A stretch of 64,000 bases of DNA from Lentzea sp. NEAU-D7 (GTDB lineage Bacteria; Actinomycetota; Actinomycetes; Mycobacteriales; Pseudonocardiaceae), in assembly GCF_026242055.1 (NCBI RefSeq), contig NZ_JAPJDL010000036.1, forward strand, positions 1 to 64,000, given 5' to 3'. Positions 49,909 through 57,676 of this stretch are shown here, one piece after another (positions within the stretch are counted from its first letter, which is position 1; each line of letters opens with the position of its first letter). A model generated the notes under the pieces. It was not told the DNA's origin. It saw only the letters and a program-made list of their open reading frames with translations, and made no database searches. Made by a program: the position numbers and the translations under genes.

Positions 49909-49946
49909 GAAATGGTGGGCATCGCACTTGCGATGCCCACCATTTC
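49909..49946. terminator. Bidirectional terminator, 18-bp perfect stem
   Basis: GAAATGGTGGGCATCGCA (49909-49926) pairs perfectly with its complement at 49929-49946 across a 2-base loop. The stem has A-rich and T-rich ends, so it works in both directions between the convergent DUF4383 and dehydrogenase genes. Confidence 0.92.
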
Positions 49947-49954
49947 ACGGTTTC

Positions 49955-51145
49955 TCAGCTCGCCGGTTGGAGCAGGACCTTCTGGGCTCCGTGGAGCTTC
50001 TTCTGGAACATCTCGTAGGCGCGCGGCGCCTCGTGCAGCGGCAACCGGTGGGTGGCGAAGTCGTCGACGCCGAGAGGGTCGTCGGCGCCGGAGAGCAACG
50101 GCAGGATGTCGTCGACCCAGCGGCGCACGTTCGCCTGTCCCATGTGGAGCCTGACCTGCTTGTCGAACAGCTCCATCATGGGCATCGGGTCGATCATGCC
50201 GCCGTACACGCCGGACAGCGAGATCGTGCCGCCCCGCCGCACCGCGTCGATGGCCGCGTACAACACGCTCAGCCGGTCGATGCCCGCCTTCTCGGTGATC
50301 AGCGCGCCGGCGGCCTTCGGCAGCGCCGCCACCAGGTTGTGCGCGATCCTGGCGGCCGGCGCGCCGTGCGCCTCCATGCCCACCGCGTCGATGACGGAGT
50401 CCGCGCCCCGGCCCGAGGTGAGCGCGCGGACGGCGTCGCCGATGTCGTCGTGGTCGCGCGTGTCGAGCACCGTCGCCCCGTGCGCCTCGGCCCGCGCCAG
50501 GCGTTCGGACACGAGGTCGATGCCGATGACCTGCCCGGCGCCCTTGTGCAGGGCGACGCGGGCGCACATCTGCCCGATCGGCCCGAGACCGAAGATCACG
50601 ACGGAGCCACCCGCCGGGATCTCGGCGTACTCGACCGCCTGCCAGGCCGTGGGCAGCACGTCGGACAGGTAGACGAACCGGTCGTCCGGCGGGCCGTCCG
50701 GAACCTTGATCGGCCCGTACTGCGCCTGTGGCACCCGCAGGTACTCGGCCTGGCCGCCGGGCACCTGCCCGTAGAGCTTCGTGTAGCCGAGCAGCGCGGC
50801 GCCCTTGCCCTGACTGGTGACCTGGGTCGTCTCGCATTGCGACTGCAGGCCGCGCTCGCACATGAAGCAGTGGCCGCAGGAGATGTTGAACGGGACGACG
50901 ACCCTGTCTCCCGCCTTGAGCGAGGTGACCTCCGCGCCGACCTCCTCGACGATGCCCATCGGTTCGTGCCCCAGGACGTCGCCCTCGGTCATGAACGGGC
51001 CGAGCACCTCGTACAGGTGCAGGTCCGACCCGCACACACCGGTGGAGGTGACCCGGATGACGGCGTCCGTCGGAGACTCGATCCGCGGATCGGGCACCGT
51101 GTCCACCCGGACGTCGCGCTTGCCGTGCCAGGTGACCGCCTTCAT
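49955..51145 (-). CDS. Zinc-dependent alcohol dehydrogenase
   Basis: A 396-residue medium-chain dehydrogenase. Catalytic zinc ligands are Cys in TGVCGSDLHLY, then GHEPMG. The structural zinc region is CGHCFMCERGLQSQC. The cofactor fold is VVIFGLGPIGQMCARVA. The length and the insert after the zinc loop match the glutathione-independent formaldehyde dehydrogenase-like branch. The exact substrate is open. ATG 51145 follows GGAAGGAG. A weaker stress-type promoter lies at 51183-51207. Confidence 0.88.
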   Translation of the reverse strand: MKAVTWHGKRDVRVDTVPDPRIESPTDAVIRVTSTGVCGSDLHLYEVLGPFMTEGDVLGHEPMGIVEEVGAEVTSLKAGDRVVVPFNISCGHCFMCERGLQSQCETTQVTSQGKGAALLGYTKLYGQVPGGQAEYLRVPQAQYGPIKVPDGPPDDRFVYLSDVLPTAWQAVEYAEIPAGGSVVIFGLGPIGQMCARVALHKGAGQVIGIDLVSERLARAEAHGATVLDTRDHDDIGDAVRALTSGRGADSVIDAVGMEAHGAPAARIAHNLVAALPKAAGALITEKAGIDRLSVLYAAIDAVRRGGTISLSGVYGGMIDPMPMMELFDKQVRLHMGQANVRRWVDDILPLLSGADDPLGVDDFATHRLPLHEAPRAYEMFQKKLHGAQKVLLQPAS

Positions 51146-51182
51146 CGGCGCTCCTTCCTGAAAAATCACAGTTGTGGGGCGG

Positions 51183-51207
51183 GTGCCCTCGTGCCCGCCC
51201 CGCAAAC
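51183..51207 (-). promoter_or_regulatory. Weak SigB/SigF-like promoter of the dehydrogenase
   Basis: On the minus strand GTTT (51207-51204), 15 bases, GGGCAC (51188-51183). The -10 element has C for T at the fourth base, so this is weaker than the others. Confidence 0.4.
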
Positions 51208-51260
51208 ACGCGAAGTCACGTTGTTTCAAGGCGTTGTAGCAGGCCGATTCCACGTTCGTG

Positions 51261-51947
51261 ATGTTGCTCAGGACGCGGGGCGTGTACGCGCCCCAAGACG
51301 ACACCGCGCTTCTGCTCGAAGCGCTCCACGCGGCAGCGATCCCCAGGGGCGCCCGCGTTCTGGACATCGGGACAGGCACGGGCGCCCTCGCGCTGGCCGC
51401 CATGCGCGCGGGCGCCTCCGATGTGACCGCTGTGGACGTTTCCCGCCGTGCCGTGTGGACGGCGCGGATCAACGCGCTGATGAACCGGACACCGATCCGC
51501 GTCCGCCAGGGCAACGTGCTCGACGTCGTGAAGGACGAGAGCTTCGACCTCGTGCTGGCCAATCCGCCGTACGTGCCCGCGAACTGCATCGCGCGAGGAC
51601 CGGCACGGGCGTGGGACGCCGGGCTGGACGGTCGCGAGCTCCTCAACCCCTTGTGCGCCCGGTCCTTCGACCTGCTCGCGCCCGGCGGGGTGCTGCTGAT
51701 GGTCCATTCTGCACTGTGCGGAGTGGACCTGACGTTGCGGCAGCTGCGCGACTGCGGGCTGAAAGCCTCTGTCGTGCAACGGCGCCGGGTGCCGTTCGGG
51801 CCGGTCATGCGGTCCAGGACGGCGTTCCTGGAACGGCACGGCCTGATCGAGCCCGGACAGCGTGACGAGGAACTGGTGGTGATCCGAGGTGACCGAACCC
51901 CGCTCGCGCAGGGTGACGATCGTGCCGAACGGCCCCATGCTGGTTGA
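51261..51947 (+). CDS. HemK2/MTQ2-like protein methyltransferase
   Basis: This 228-residue class I methyltransferase has VLDIGTGTGALALAAMRAG for SAM and LVLANPPYVP, the NPPY motif of enzymes that methylate glutamine or other amide nitrogens. MTQ2/HemK2 relatives act on release factors, but actinobacterial members have unproven targets. ATG 51261 is used, with a GTG directly before it. The CDGSH gene starts within its last 59 bases. In actinobacteria this gene is often beside CDGSH, haem-oxygenase-like and YbdK genes, as here. Confidence 0.82.
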   Translation: MLLRTRGVYAPQDDTALLLEALHAAAIPRGARVLDIGTGTGALALAAMRAGASDVTAVDVSRRAVWTARINALMNRTPIRVRQGNVLDVVKDESFDLVLANPPYVPANCIARGPARAWDAGLDGRELLNPLCARSFDLLAPGGVLLMVHSALCGVDLTLRQLRDCGLKASVVQRRRVPFGPVMRSRTAFLERHGLIEPGQRDEELVVIRGDRTPLAQGDDRAERPHAG

Positions 51948-52116
51948 GGGGCCGGTCGAGCTCGTCACCGACGACGGCGTGACGCACACGAGCGACCGGT
52001 TCGTGGTCGCCGTGTGCGCGTGCCGACGCAGCAAGCGCTATCCGTTCTGCGACACCAGCCACCGCCGCCGCGTCCGCAGCGACGACTCGCCCGAGTCCCA
52101 GGACGACAGCAGATGA
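51889..52116 (+). CDS. CDGSH iron-sulfur domain protein
   Basis: A 75-residue protein with the full CDGSH cluster motif CACRRSKRYPFCDTSH (C-x-C-x2-S-x3-P-x-C-D-x-S-H). It binds a labile [2Fe-2S] cluster through three Cys and one His, and is probably an electron or cluster carrier. The GTG at 51889 lies inside the methyltransferase gene, in another frame. Its 3' end overlaps the convergent redox enzyme gene by 79 bases; most of the motif lies before or at the edge of that overlap. Confidence 0.88.
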   Translation: MTEPRSRRVTIVPNGPMLVEGPVELVTDDGVTHTSDRFVVAVCACRRSKRYPFCDTSHRRRVRSDDSPESQDDSR

Positions 52117-53027
52117 GCGGCGAAGCGTGACTCGAGGTGTTCCGTCGCCTGGATGCCGAACACGACGTCCGCCCTGAGCGACGGTTCCTGCTCCAGCAAC
52201 GAACCGATGACGTCGTTGCGCATGATCTGCTCGTGCACGGCGTCGGCCTCGATGTGCTCGGTGAAGAACTCGACACAGCGCGGGTCGGCGTCCATGCGCT
52301 CCAACGCTTGAGCCATGCGGCGGGCACTCGGCGCCGTCGTGATCTCGGCGGCGGCGAAGTGGCCGACCAGGGCTCCGCGCAACGACCTGTGCAGGCCGAA
52401 CAGCGACATCATGTTGACGATCGCGATGGCCGGCGCAGGCACGTCGTCGAGGTAGTGCAGGTAGTCGGAGGACATCCCCGCGCCCTCCAGCAGGTCGGCG
52501 TAGAGCCGGGAGTGCATGCGGTCGGCGCGCCCGCCGCCGAACTCGTCGAACTCCACCGCCACCAGCGCGGCCTTCGCCCTGCCCCGCAGCCGGGGGATGA
52601 CCCACGCGTGCGGGTCGGCCTCTTTGTGGTGGTACACCGAACGGTGCGCGAAGTACTCGCACATCTGGTCCCACGTCCCGTCGTCGCGCAGGTGGTGTGA
52701 CACCCCGCTGCCGGGAACGTGCTCGACCAGCAGCTCCGCGAGGGTTCCTTCGAGATCGTCGCCGCCGTCCACGTCGGACCGCAGCCGGGTGAGGAAGGCG
52801 TCCTCGACGCGCGCGCGGAGCCGCAGCAGTTCCGGGTCCCACTCCCAGGCGGGGTGCACGCCGTCGAAACCGCCGTAGTGCAGCTCGTACAACGTGTGCA
52901 GGGCGATGGTCAGGTCCTCGCCGTACGGGTCGGCGTCGGTGAACTCGACGGCCCGTCCGTCCGGTTCGCCGTTCAGGGTGGCGACGACCTGCTCGGACAA
53001 GGGGCCGCGTGGCGATGGTAGTTGCAC
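52038..53027 (-). CDS. Iron-containing redox enzyme, haem-oxygenase-like fold
   Basis: This 329-residue helical protein resembles the iron-containing redox enzyme family, with a haem-oxygenase-like diiron fold. Candidate metal ligands are in LYELHYGGFDG, VEFDEFGGGRADRMH and FTEHIEADAVHEQI. The substrate is not known. I chose GTG 53027, 7 bases after the stop of the YbdK gene on the same strand; the upstream extension lies inside that gene. Its last 26 codons overlap the CDGSH gene antiparallel. CDGSH, this enzyme and YbdK probably form one functional module. Confidence 0.8.
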   Translation of the reverse strand: MQLPSPRGPLSEQVVATLNGEPDGRAVEFTDADPYGEDLTIALHTLYELHYGGFDGVHPAWEWDPELLRLRARVEDAFLTRLRSDVDGGDDLEGTLAELLVEHVPGSGVSHHLRDDGTWDQMCEYFAHRSVYHHKEADPHAWVIPRLRGRAKAALVAVEFDEFGGGRADRMHSRLYADLLEGAGMSSDYLHYLDDVPAPAIAIVNMMSLFGLHRSLRGALVGHFAAAEITTAPSARRMAQALERMDADPRCVEFFTEHIEADAVHEQIMRNDVIGSLLEQEPSLRADVVFGIQATEHLESRFAAHLLSSWDSGESSLRTRRRWLVSQNG

Positions 53028-53034
53028 CCAGGAG

Positions 53035-54024
53035 TCATACCCGCGCGGTGACCAGCTCACGCACGAGTGCGAGTTCACCGCGTTCCTCCAGCGCGGGCGT
53101 CACGTGCTCGACCAGACCATCCAGCAGCTCGGTGGCGGGCACGCGGCACTCCCGCCACGGATCGACCCCCGCGCCGTCGACGCCGTACCTGGACGCCGCC
53201 CACACGGCGGCGGCGAGCACGTCGTCGCGCACCGCGGGAGGTTCCGCGCCTTTCTGGACGTCCTCGAAGGCGGCGTGGACGAGCGCACGGGACAGCGCGG
53301 CCTGCAGCACCGCGCCACCGACCTCCGCGGCGGCGTCCGCCGCGCGGAACTCCACGGTCGGCAGCCGGGAGGCCAGCCGCACGAGCCAGAACGACTGCGC
53401 CGCGTCCACGAGCGTCCCGCACGTCACCATCCTGGAGACGTGGTCGTCGTAGTCCCGCGCGTCGCGGAACAGCGGGGGCACCCCCGAGCCGGGGAACCTC
53501 GACTGCAGCACCATGCGCCAGCTCGCGTAGCCGTGGTCGGGGGAGTTGGCGGACACGGCCAGCAGGGTCGGCAGCCACGGCCGCACGTGGTTCAGCACGG
53601 CCACCGCGGTCTCGCGGTCCGGCACACCGACGTGCACGTGGCAGCCGCACGCCTCGTAGTCCTCCACGACGCCCGCGTACGCGTCGAGGACGCGGTGGAA
53701 CCGTGCGCCGTCCGCGACGACCGAACGCGTCGAGGCTTTGACCGGCGTGCCACGGGAAACCAGCTCCACGCCCTCCGCACTGGCGGCTTCGGCGAGCATC
53801 GCGCGTGCCTGCGCGAGCGCCTCGCCCAGAGCGGCGACGCTGGTGCAAGGCCCGGTCGCGGCCTCGACCTGGGTCCCGGCCAGCTCCGCGTGGAACTTCG
53901 TCAGCTCGGTGTCCCGCACCCGCGCCAGCACGGCGTGCGCACGCATCACCGTTCGCCGGGACGCCGCGTCGACGAGCAGGAACTCCTCTTCCACCCCAAC
54001 GGTGTCAGCACACGCATCCCGCAA
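53035..54024 (-). CDS. YbdK-type carboxylate-amine ligase, second copy
   Basis: A 329-residue ligase of the glutamate-cysteine ligase 2 family. It has TVGVEEEFLLVDAASR, ELAGTQVEAATGP and CGCHVHVGVPDRETAV. It is clearly diverged from the copy at 28226 and shorter at the C-terminus. I propose the TTG at 54024, which has GGAG 8 bases upstream and begins just before family homology; the frame is open to 54090. It has a stress-type promoter and is followed at 7 bases by the redox enzyme. Confidence 0.82.
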   Translation of the reverse strand: MRDACADTVGVEEEFLLVDAASRRTVMRAHAVLARVRDTELTKFHAELAGTQVEAATGPCTSVAALGEALAQARAMLAEAASAEGVELVSRGTPVKASTRSVVADGARFHRVLDAYAGVVEDYEACGCHVHVGVPDRETAVAVLNHVRPWLPTLLAVSANSPDHGYASWRMVLQSRFPGSGVPPLFRDARDYDDHVSRMVTCGTLVDAAQSFWLVRLASRLPTVEFRAADAAAEVGGAVLQAALSRALVHAAFEDVQKGAEPPAVRDDVLAAAVWAASRYGVDGAGVDPWRECRVPATELLDGLVEHVTPALEERGELALVRELVTARV

Positions 54025-54062
54025 GTGCCCATCTCCGCTCTCCCATGGACGTCGTCGTCCGT

Positions 54063-54088
54063 GTACCCGCGCGGGATAGGGGTGAACC
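54063..54088 (-). promoter_or_regulatory. SigB/SigF-type promoter of second YbdK gene
   Basis: On the minus strand GGTTC (54088-54084), 15 bases, GGGTAC (54068-54063). The start codon lies about 38 bases downstream. A GGGTAC also points the other way at 54095-54100, toward the gene at 54111, but without a clear -35. Confidence 0.55.
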
Positions 54089-54110
54089 ACAACGGGGTAC
54101 TCGGCCCGGT

Positions 54111-54512
54111 ATGGACGACAAGACGATCGATGCTCTCGGCAAGCTCCGCAAGGCGTTCGAGACCACCGAACGCGCGCGAGGCCACCTGTACTCGTTCCAC
54201 CAGCTCACCGGCACCGCCGACTTCGAGCTCGGTGACGCGGTCACGGCGCTGCGCGAGGCGGGGCACGAGGAGCACGCGAACCGCGTGCAACGGGAGCTGC
54301 TCGGCCGCAACGTCCTTCCTGGACGGTGGACCTTCCAGATCGTCGAGGAGTACGACGACATGTACCACGACGTCTTCCGCGACGTCGAACGCGCTGTGCG
54401 CGACGACCTGGCGGGCGGCGAGCGGCACGGCCTGGAGAAGCAGCTCAAGCGCGAGCGCCAGCGGCTCAGCGCCACCGCGTACTCGGAGAACCCGGGCAAG
54501 ACCGGCCGGTGA
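54111..54512 (+). CDS. Conserved hypothetical actinobacterial protein
   Basis: This 133-residue, charged, helical protein has recognisable conserved stretches, FHQLTGTADFELGDAV, LLGRNVLPGRWTFQIVEEYDD and HDVFRDVERAVRDDL. I have seen similar proteins in actinobacteria without an assigned function. ATG 54111 comes 11 bases after GGGTAC (54095-54100), a stress-type -10 element, so the mRNA may be leaderless. It is divergent from the second YbdK gene. Confidence 0.75.
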   Translation: MDDKTIDALGKLRKAFETTERARGHLYSFHQLTGTADFELGDAVTALREAGHEEHANRVQRELLGRNVLPGRWTFQIVEEYDDMYHDVFRDVERAVRDDLAGGERHGLEKQLKRERQRLSATAYSENPGKTGR

Positions 54513-54780
54513 CCCCTCGCGACGGGTGAGTGAAAACGTGTTTTCGGCCGTTCACACCTCGATTCGTAGATCATGACCTATCGGGTGATCTTGCCCGCGT
54601 CCGGCCGTGCGGATCCGGCGCGGCGTTCTTACGGTCCTGCCAGCGGTCGCCAGACCGCCGCACCACCAGGGTTCGCCGCGCGCTCACCTGTCCAGCGGTG
54701 AACCCTGTCCATGCCGCGGACGAAACCCTCGTCGGACAGGCGCCCTCGCGGGCGGGAGCGGGACGAGGTGCAAAAGGGAC
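54513..54780 (+). other. Gap with possible structured leader of the Rpf gene
   Basis: The 268 bases before the Rpf gene contain GGGTTC (54667) with GAACCC (54700), and CCTGTCC (54687) with GGACAGG (54735). These could fold in an mRNA leader. Rpf genes of streptomycetes often carry a c-di-AMP riboswitch (ydaO) here, but I could not match its conserved core. No other gene is seen. Confidence 0.3.
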
Positions 54781-55362
54781 ATGCGTCATCTCCGTGGCAA
54801 CATCACCAGTCGCGTCGTGCTCATCGCCTTCTCCGCGACGGCTCTCGTCACAGCGGCCGGCACGGTCGCCTCAGCCTCGGCCCCGGTCGACTGGGACCGC
54901 ATCGCGCAGTGCGAGAGCGGGAACAACTGGTCGACCAACACCGGCAACGGCTACTACGGCGGACTCCAGTTCAGCCAGTCGACCTGGCAGGCCAACGGCG
55001 GCTCGGGTCACGCCCACCAGGCGTCGCGCGAGGAGCAGATCCGCGTCGCGGAAAGCGTTCTGCGGACCCAGGGACTGGGAGCGTGGGGTGCGTGCGGACG
55101 CCGTGCGACAGGTGGTGAGCAACCGGTGCGCAAGGGGCACAGCCCGGCCGGTCGCAAGGCCGCGTCGCGCGTGGTGCCGCTGGCCGCGCCGTCCACGAGC
55201 AACCCCGACGGCGACTACACGGTCAAGACCGGTGACACGCTCAGCAGCATCGCCGAGGAGCTGCGGGTAGACGGAGGCTGGCAGGCGCTGGTCGCCAAGA
55301 ACGCCCGGTTCCTGACGAACCCCGACCTCATCAGGCCGGGCGACAAGATCGCCACGAAGTGA
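54781..55362 (+). CDS. Resuscitation-promoting factor with LysM domain
   Basis: A 193-residue secreted peptidoglycan enzyme. A signal peptide covers residues 1-33. The Rpf transglycosylase-like domain follows (VDWDRIAQCESGNNWS, with the catalytic Glu in CESG, and GYYGGLQFSQSTW). A linker and a C-terminal LysM domain (YTVKTGDTLSSIAEEL) complete it. Rpf proteins cleave the cell wall to restart growth of dormant cells and spores. ATG 54781 follows AAAAGGG. A strong terminator follows the stop. Confidence 0.95.
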   Translation: MRHLRGNITSRVVLIAFSATALVTAAGTVASASAPVDWDRIAQCESGNNWSTNTGNGYYGGLQFSQSTWQANGGSGHAHQASREEQIRVAESVLRTQGLGAWGACGRRATGGEQPVRKGHSPAGRKAASRVVPLAAPSTSNPDGDYTVKTGDTLSSIAEELRVDGGWQALVAKNARFLTNPDLIRPGDKIATK

Positions 55363-55367
55363 CGTCC

Positions 55368-55400
55368 GGTGCGGGACCCGTCGGCGACGGGTCCCGCACC
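55368..55400. terminator. Terminator, 15-bp perfect stem
   Basis: GGTGCGGGACCCGTC (55368-55382) pairs perfectly with GACGGGTCCCGCACC (55386-55400) around GGC. It lies between the convergent Rpf and exchanger genes. Confidence 0.9.
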
Positions 55401-55401
55401 G

Positions 55402-56733
55402 TCACGAAGACCTGCCGGCCAGCTCGGGCAGCGGGGTCACGACGCCGTCGCGCGCGGTACGGGCGCCGCTGTGCCTGCGGCGCACCAGTTGCCCGACCGC
55501 CAGCACGACGTACAACGCGGACAGGACGATGATCACCACGCGGTTGGCGGCGTCCGGCAGCGTGATGCTGGCCGCGAACTGGGCGGCGAACAGCACGAAC
55601 AGCGTGGTGGCACCGAGCGTGGTGAGACCGAGGTTCGCGAGGATGCTCACCGCGAACAGCGACTGGGTGGCGGTGAGGAGCAGTTCGAGGCGCTGGTGCC
55701 CGTCCAGCGGCAGGCCGTGCGTGCCGCCGCTGGAGATCGCGAACACGATCGGGATGGTGCCGACCAGCAGCGTCCACTGGTTGACCTTGCTGGACAGCAG
55801 CGTGCCCAGCGAGTGCGAGGCCATCAGCCGGGCGGCGTACAGGCAGGCGACGATCAGCTCCGGTGACTCGCTCGCCAGCGGTGCCACCCACTGCACCAGC
55901 AGGAACTCGTCCACGCCGAGGCTCGTGCCGGTGTCCACGAGGTTCTGGGCGAAGTGCTCGGCCGTGGCGAGGATGACGAGGCCGGCGAAGGTGAACATGC
56001 CGATCACCCACCGGCGCCGCGGCCCGCGTTCCTGACGGCCCACCCACTCGGACACGCCGAGCAGCTTCGGCTCCTCCACGGGCGCTTTGGACAGCCGCCA
56101 GGCGTACCCGGCGAAGATCGCCAGGAAGACCGCGGCGTCGACCATCGTGAGCGACGTGCGCAGCGGCAGGCTCAGCGAGTACAGGGTGGCCAGGGCGAGG
56201 AACACGACCTCGACCGACATGACCGGGGCGAGCTCGATCCGTCCCTCGTGGGTCGACGCGCTCTCCCGGTGTGCCCGCCGGACGGCGAGCGCGCCCACGA
56301 GCACGACCAGGGGCCAGCCGAAGCCGACGAGCACCCGGTTGGCGCCGGTCATGTTCGCCAGGGCGAGCGAACACGGGTCCGCCTCACCGGGTGGTGGCAC
56401 GCAGGTGCCCTCGCGGGCGAACTCCTGGCCCGCCTCGAACGTGAACACGAGGTCCACCGCGTACTCGGGCAGCACGGCCACCAGCGCGAGCACGGCGATC
56501 GCCAGTCCGGCGCTGACGTCCACCTGGGCGGCCTCGGCGGCCCAGGCGAGCACGAACGCCGCGCCCACGATGGCGACGCCGAAGACGAGGGCGGCCAGCG
56601 GGGGAGCGACGTGGGGATGAGGCCATCCCAGGTAGTCCGCGGCTCCCAGGTAGGCCCCCGGGAGTGCGGCGAGCGCGGCGAAGGGGAGCCGTGCCGGGAA
56701 ACCGCGCCGGTCGTCGCCCGGCGAGGAGCTCAC
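55402..56733 (-). CDS. Sodium/calcium or proton exchanger (CaCA family)
   Basis: A 443-residue membrane protein with about 11 helices and two inverted alpha-repeats. The first contains VLPEYAVDLVFTF and ANMTGANRVLVG. The second contains SPELIVACLYAA and LLSSKVNQWTLLVG. The glutamates in these repeats bind the cation. It probably exports Ca2+ or Na+ against protons. GTG 56733 overlaps the DUF2795 stop by 4 bases, so both genes share the stress-type promoter upstream. Confidence 0.88.
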   Translation of the reverse strand: MSSSPGDDRRGFPARLPFAALAALPGAYLGAADYLGWPHPHVAPPLAALVFGVAIVGAAFVLAWAAEAAQVDVSAGLAIAVLALVAVLPEYAVDLVFTFEAGQEFAREGTCVPPPGEADPCSLALANMTGANRVLVGFGWPLVVLVGALAVRRAHRESASTHEGRIELAPVMSVEVVFLALATLYSLSLPLRTSLTMVDAAVFLAIFAGYAWRLSKAPVEEPKLLGVSEWVGRQERGPRRRWVIGMFTFAGLVILATAEHFAQNLVDTGTSLGVDEFLLVQWVAPLASESPELIVACLYAARLMASHSLGTLLSSKVNQWTLLVGTIPIVFAISSGGTHGLPLDGHQRLELLLTATQSLFAVSILANLGLTTLGATTLFVLFAAQFAASITLPDAANRVVIIVLSALYVVLAVGQLVRRRHSGARTARDGVVTPLPELAGRSS

Positions 56734-56942
56734 GTGCGGTCCGTGCCGGACGACAGCGCGGCCAGCACTTCGGACGGGGAGGCGTAGCGGCGGTGGGGGA
56801 GGTGGTGCAGCCGGCGGCGGACGTCGGTGCCGAGGTCGTGGACTTCGGCGCAGAGGACGATGCGCACCTTGTCGGCCGGATAGGACAGTTCGCCGAGGAC
56901 CTGCCGCAACTCGGTCTCCTCGTCCGCGTCGGTGGTCTCCAT
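56730..56942 (-). CDS. DUF2795-type small protein
   Basis: This 70-residue protein matches the DUF2795 pattern: LGELSYPADKVRIVLCAEVHDLG, then RRLHHLPHRRYASPSEVLAAL (motifs quoted only in part of the domain). Such proteins are usually found with stress genes and have no known activity. The ATG at 56942 has no ribosome site, and a stress-type -10 element ends 10 bases upstream, so the transcript is probably leaderless. It is the first gene of the exchanger operon. Confidence 0.75.
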   Translation of the reverse strand: METTDADEETELRQVLGELSYPADKVRIVLCAEVHDLGTDVRRRLHHLPHRRYASPSEVLAALSSGTDRT

Positions 56943-56951
56943 GGCAGCCGA

Positions 56952-56976
56952 GTACCCACCACTGAAGTGCGAAAAC
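56952..56976 (-). promoter_or_regulatory. SigB/SigF-type promoter of DUF2795-exchanger operon
   Basis: On the minus strand GTTT (56976-56973), 15 bases, GGGTAC (56957-56952). The first G of GGTTT is also kept. This is among the best matches in the window. Confidence 0.7.
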
Positions 56977-56980
56977 CAGC

Positions 56981-57676
56981 TCAGCGGTCGCGCAGCCACG
57001 CCGCGAGGTCGTCGAAACCGTTGCGCACAGCGGCTTCCACCGGCGTGACCGGCTCCCACGGCGGCGTCCGGTGCACGTCCGCGCCCAGCGCCAGCAGACG
57101 CTCGGCGCACTCCCGCTGACCGCCGTGGCACGCGCCCCAGAACGCGATGTCGACGTCGTCCTGGGTGGCGCCGGCGAGGAGCTCGCCGAGCCGGTCGGAC
57201 AGACCGAGCGTCGCCGCGTCGGTCAGCGTGACCGCCGCGCCCCGCTCGACGAGCCGGTGGGCCGCGCGCCACTGGGCGAAGGCCCGCGCGTCGGCCAGGG
57301 GCGTGCCGCCGCCGATCACCGCTCCGCGGGCGTCGATGTCCGCGCCCGCGTCGATCAGCGCGTCGAGGACCTCGACGTCGTCGGCGCTGGCGGCCCAGTG
57401 CAGCGGCGTCTCGGCGTGCGACCCCTGGAACCGTACGTCGACGTCGGCGCCCGCCTCGACCAGCAGCGCCACGGTCTGTGCGCCGCGGGGACGATGGGCG
57501 GGCCAGTCCGTCAGCACGTGCAGCAGGGTCCGCCCACCTCCGTGCTCGTCGACGATCCGCGCGGTCGCCAGGCCCGCGTGGTCCGCCAGCAGTCGCCGCA
57601 GCGCGGCGAGGTCGCCGTCGCGGACGGCGGCGGAGACGGTCAGGGCCAGCGGATCGTCGTGTCGCACCGCTGTCAC
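56981..57676 (-). CDS. Ankyrin-repeat protein
   Basis: A 231-residue protein with about five ankyrin repeats; ETPLHWAASADDVEVLDAL and TPLADARAFAQWRAAHRLV are examples. It probably mediates protein contacts. GTG 57676 overlaps the dehydratase stop in a GTGA, so it is co-translated with that enzyme. It is unrelated in position to the catalase-linked ankyrin gene. Confidence 0.82.
   Translation of the reverse strand: MTAVRHDDPLALTVSAAVRDGDLAALRRLLADHAGLATARIVDEHGGGRTLLHVLTDWPAHRPRGAQTVALLVEAGADVDVRFQGSHAETPLHWAASADDVEVLDALIDAGADIDARGAVIGGGTPLADARAFAQWRAAHRLVERGAAVTLTDAATLGLSDRLGELLAGATQDDVDIAFWGACHGGQRECAERLLALGADVHRTPPWEPVTPVEAAVRNGFDDLAAWLRDR

Noticed and set aside
54513..54780. ydaO c-di-AMP riboswitch before the Rpf gene
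   Set aside because: The conserved core segments could not be placed; only generic inverted repeats are present.
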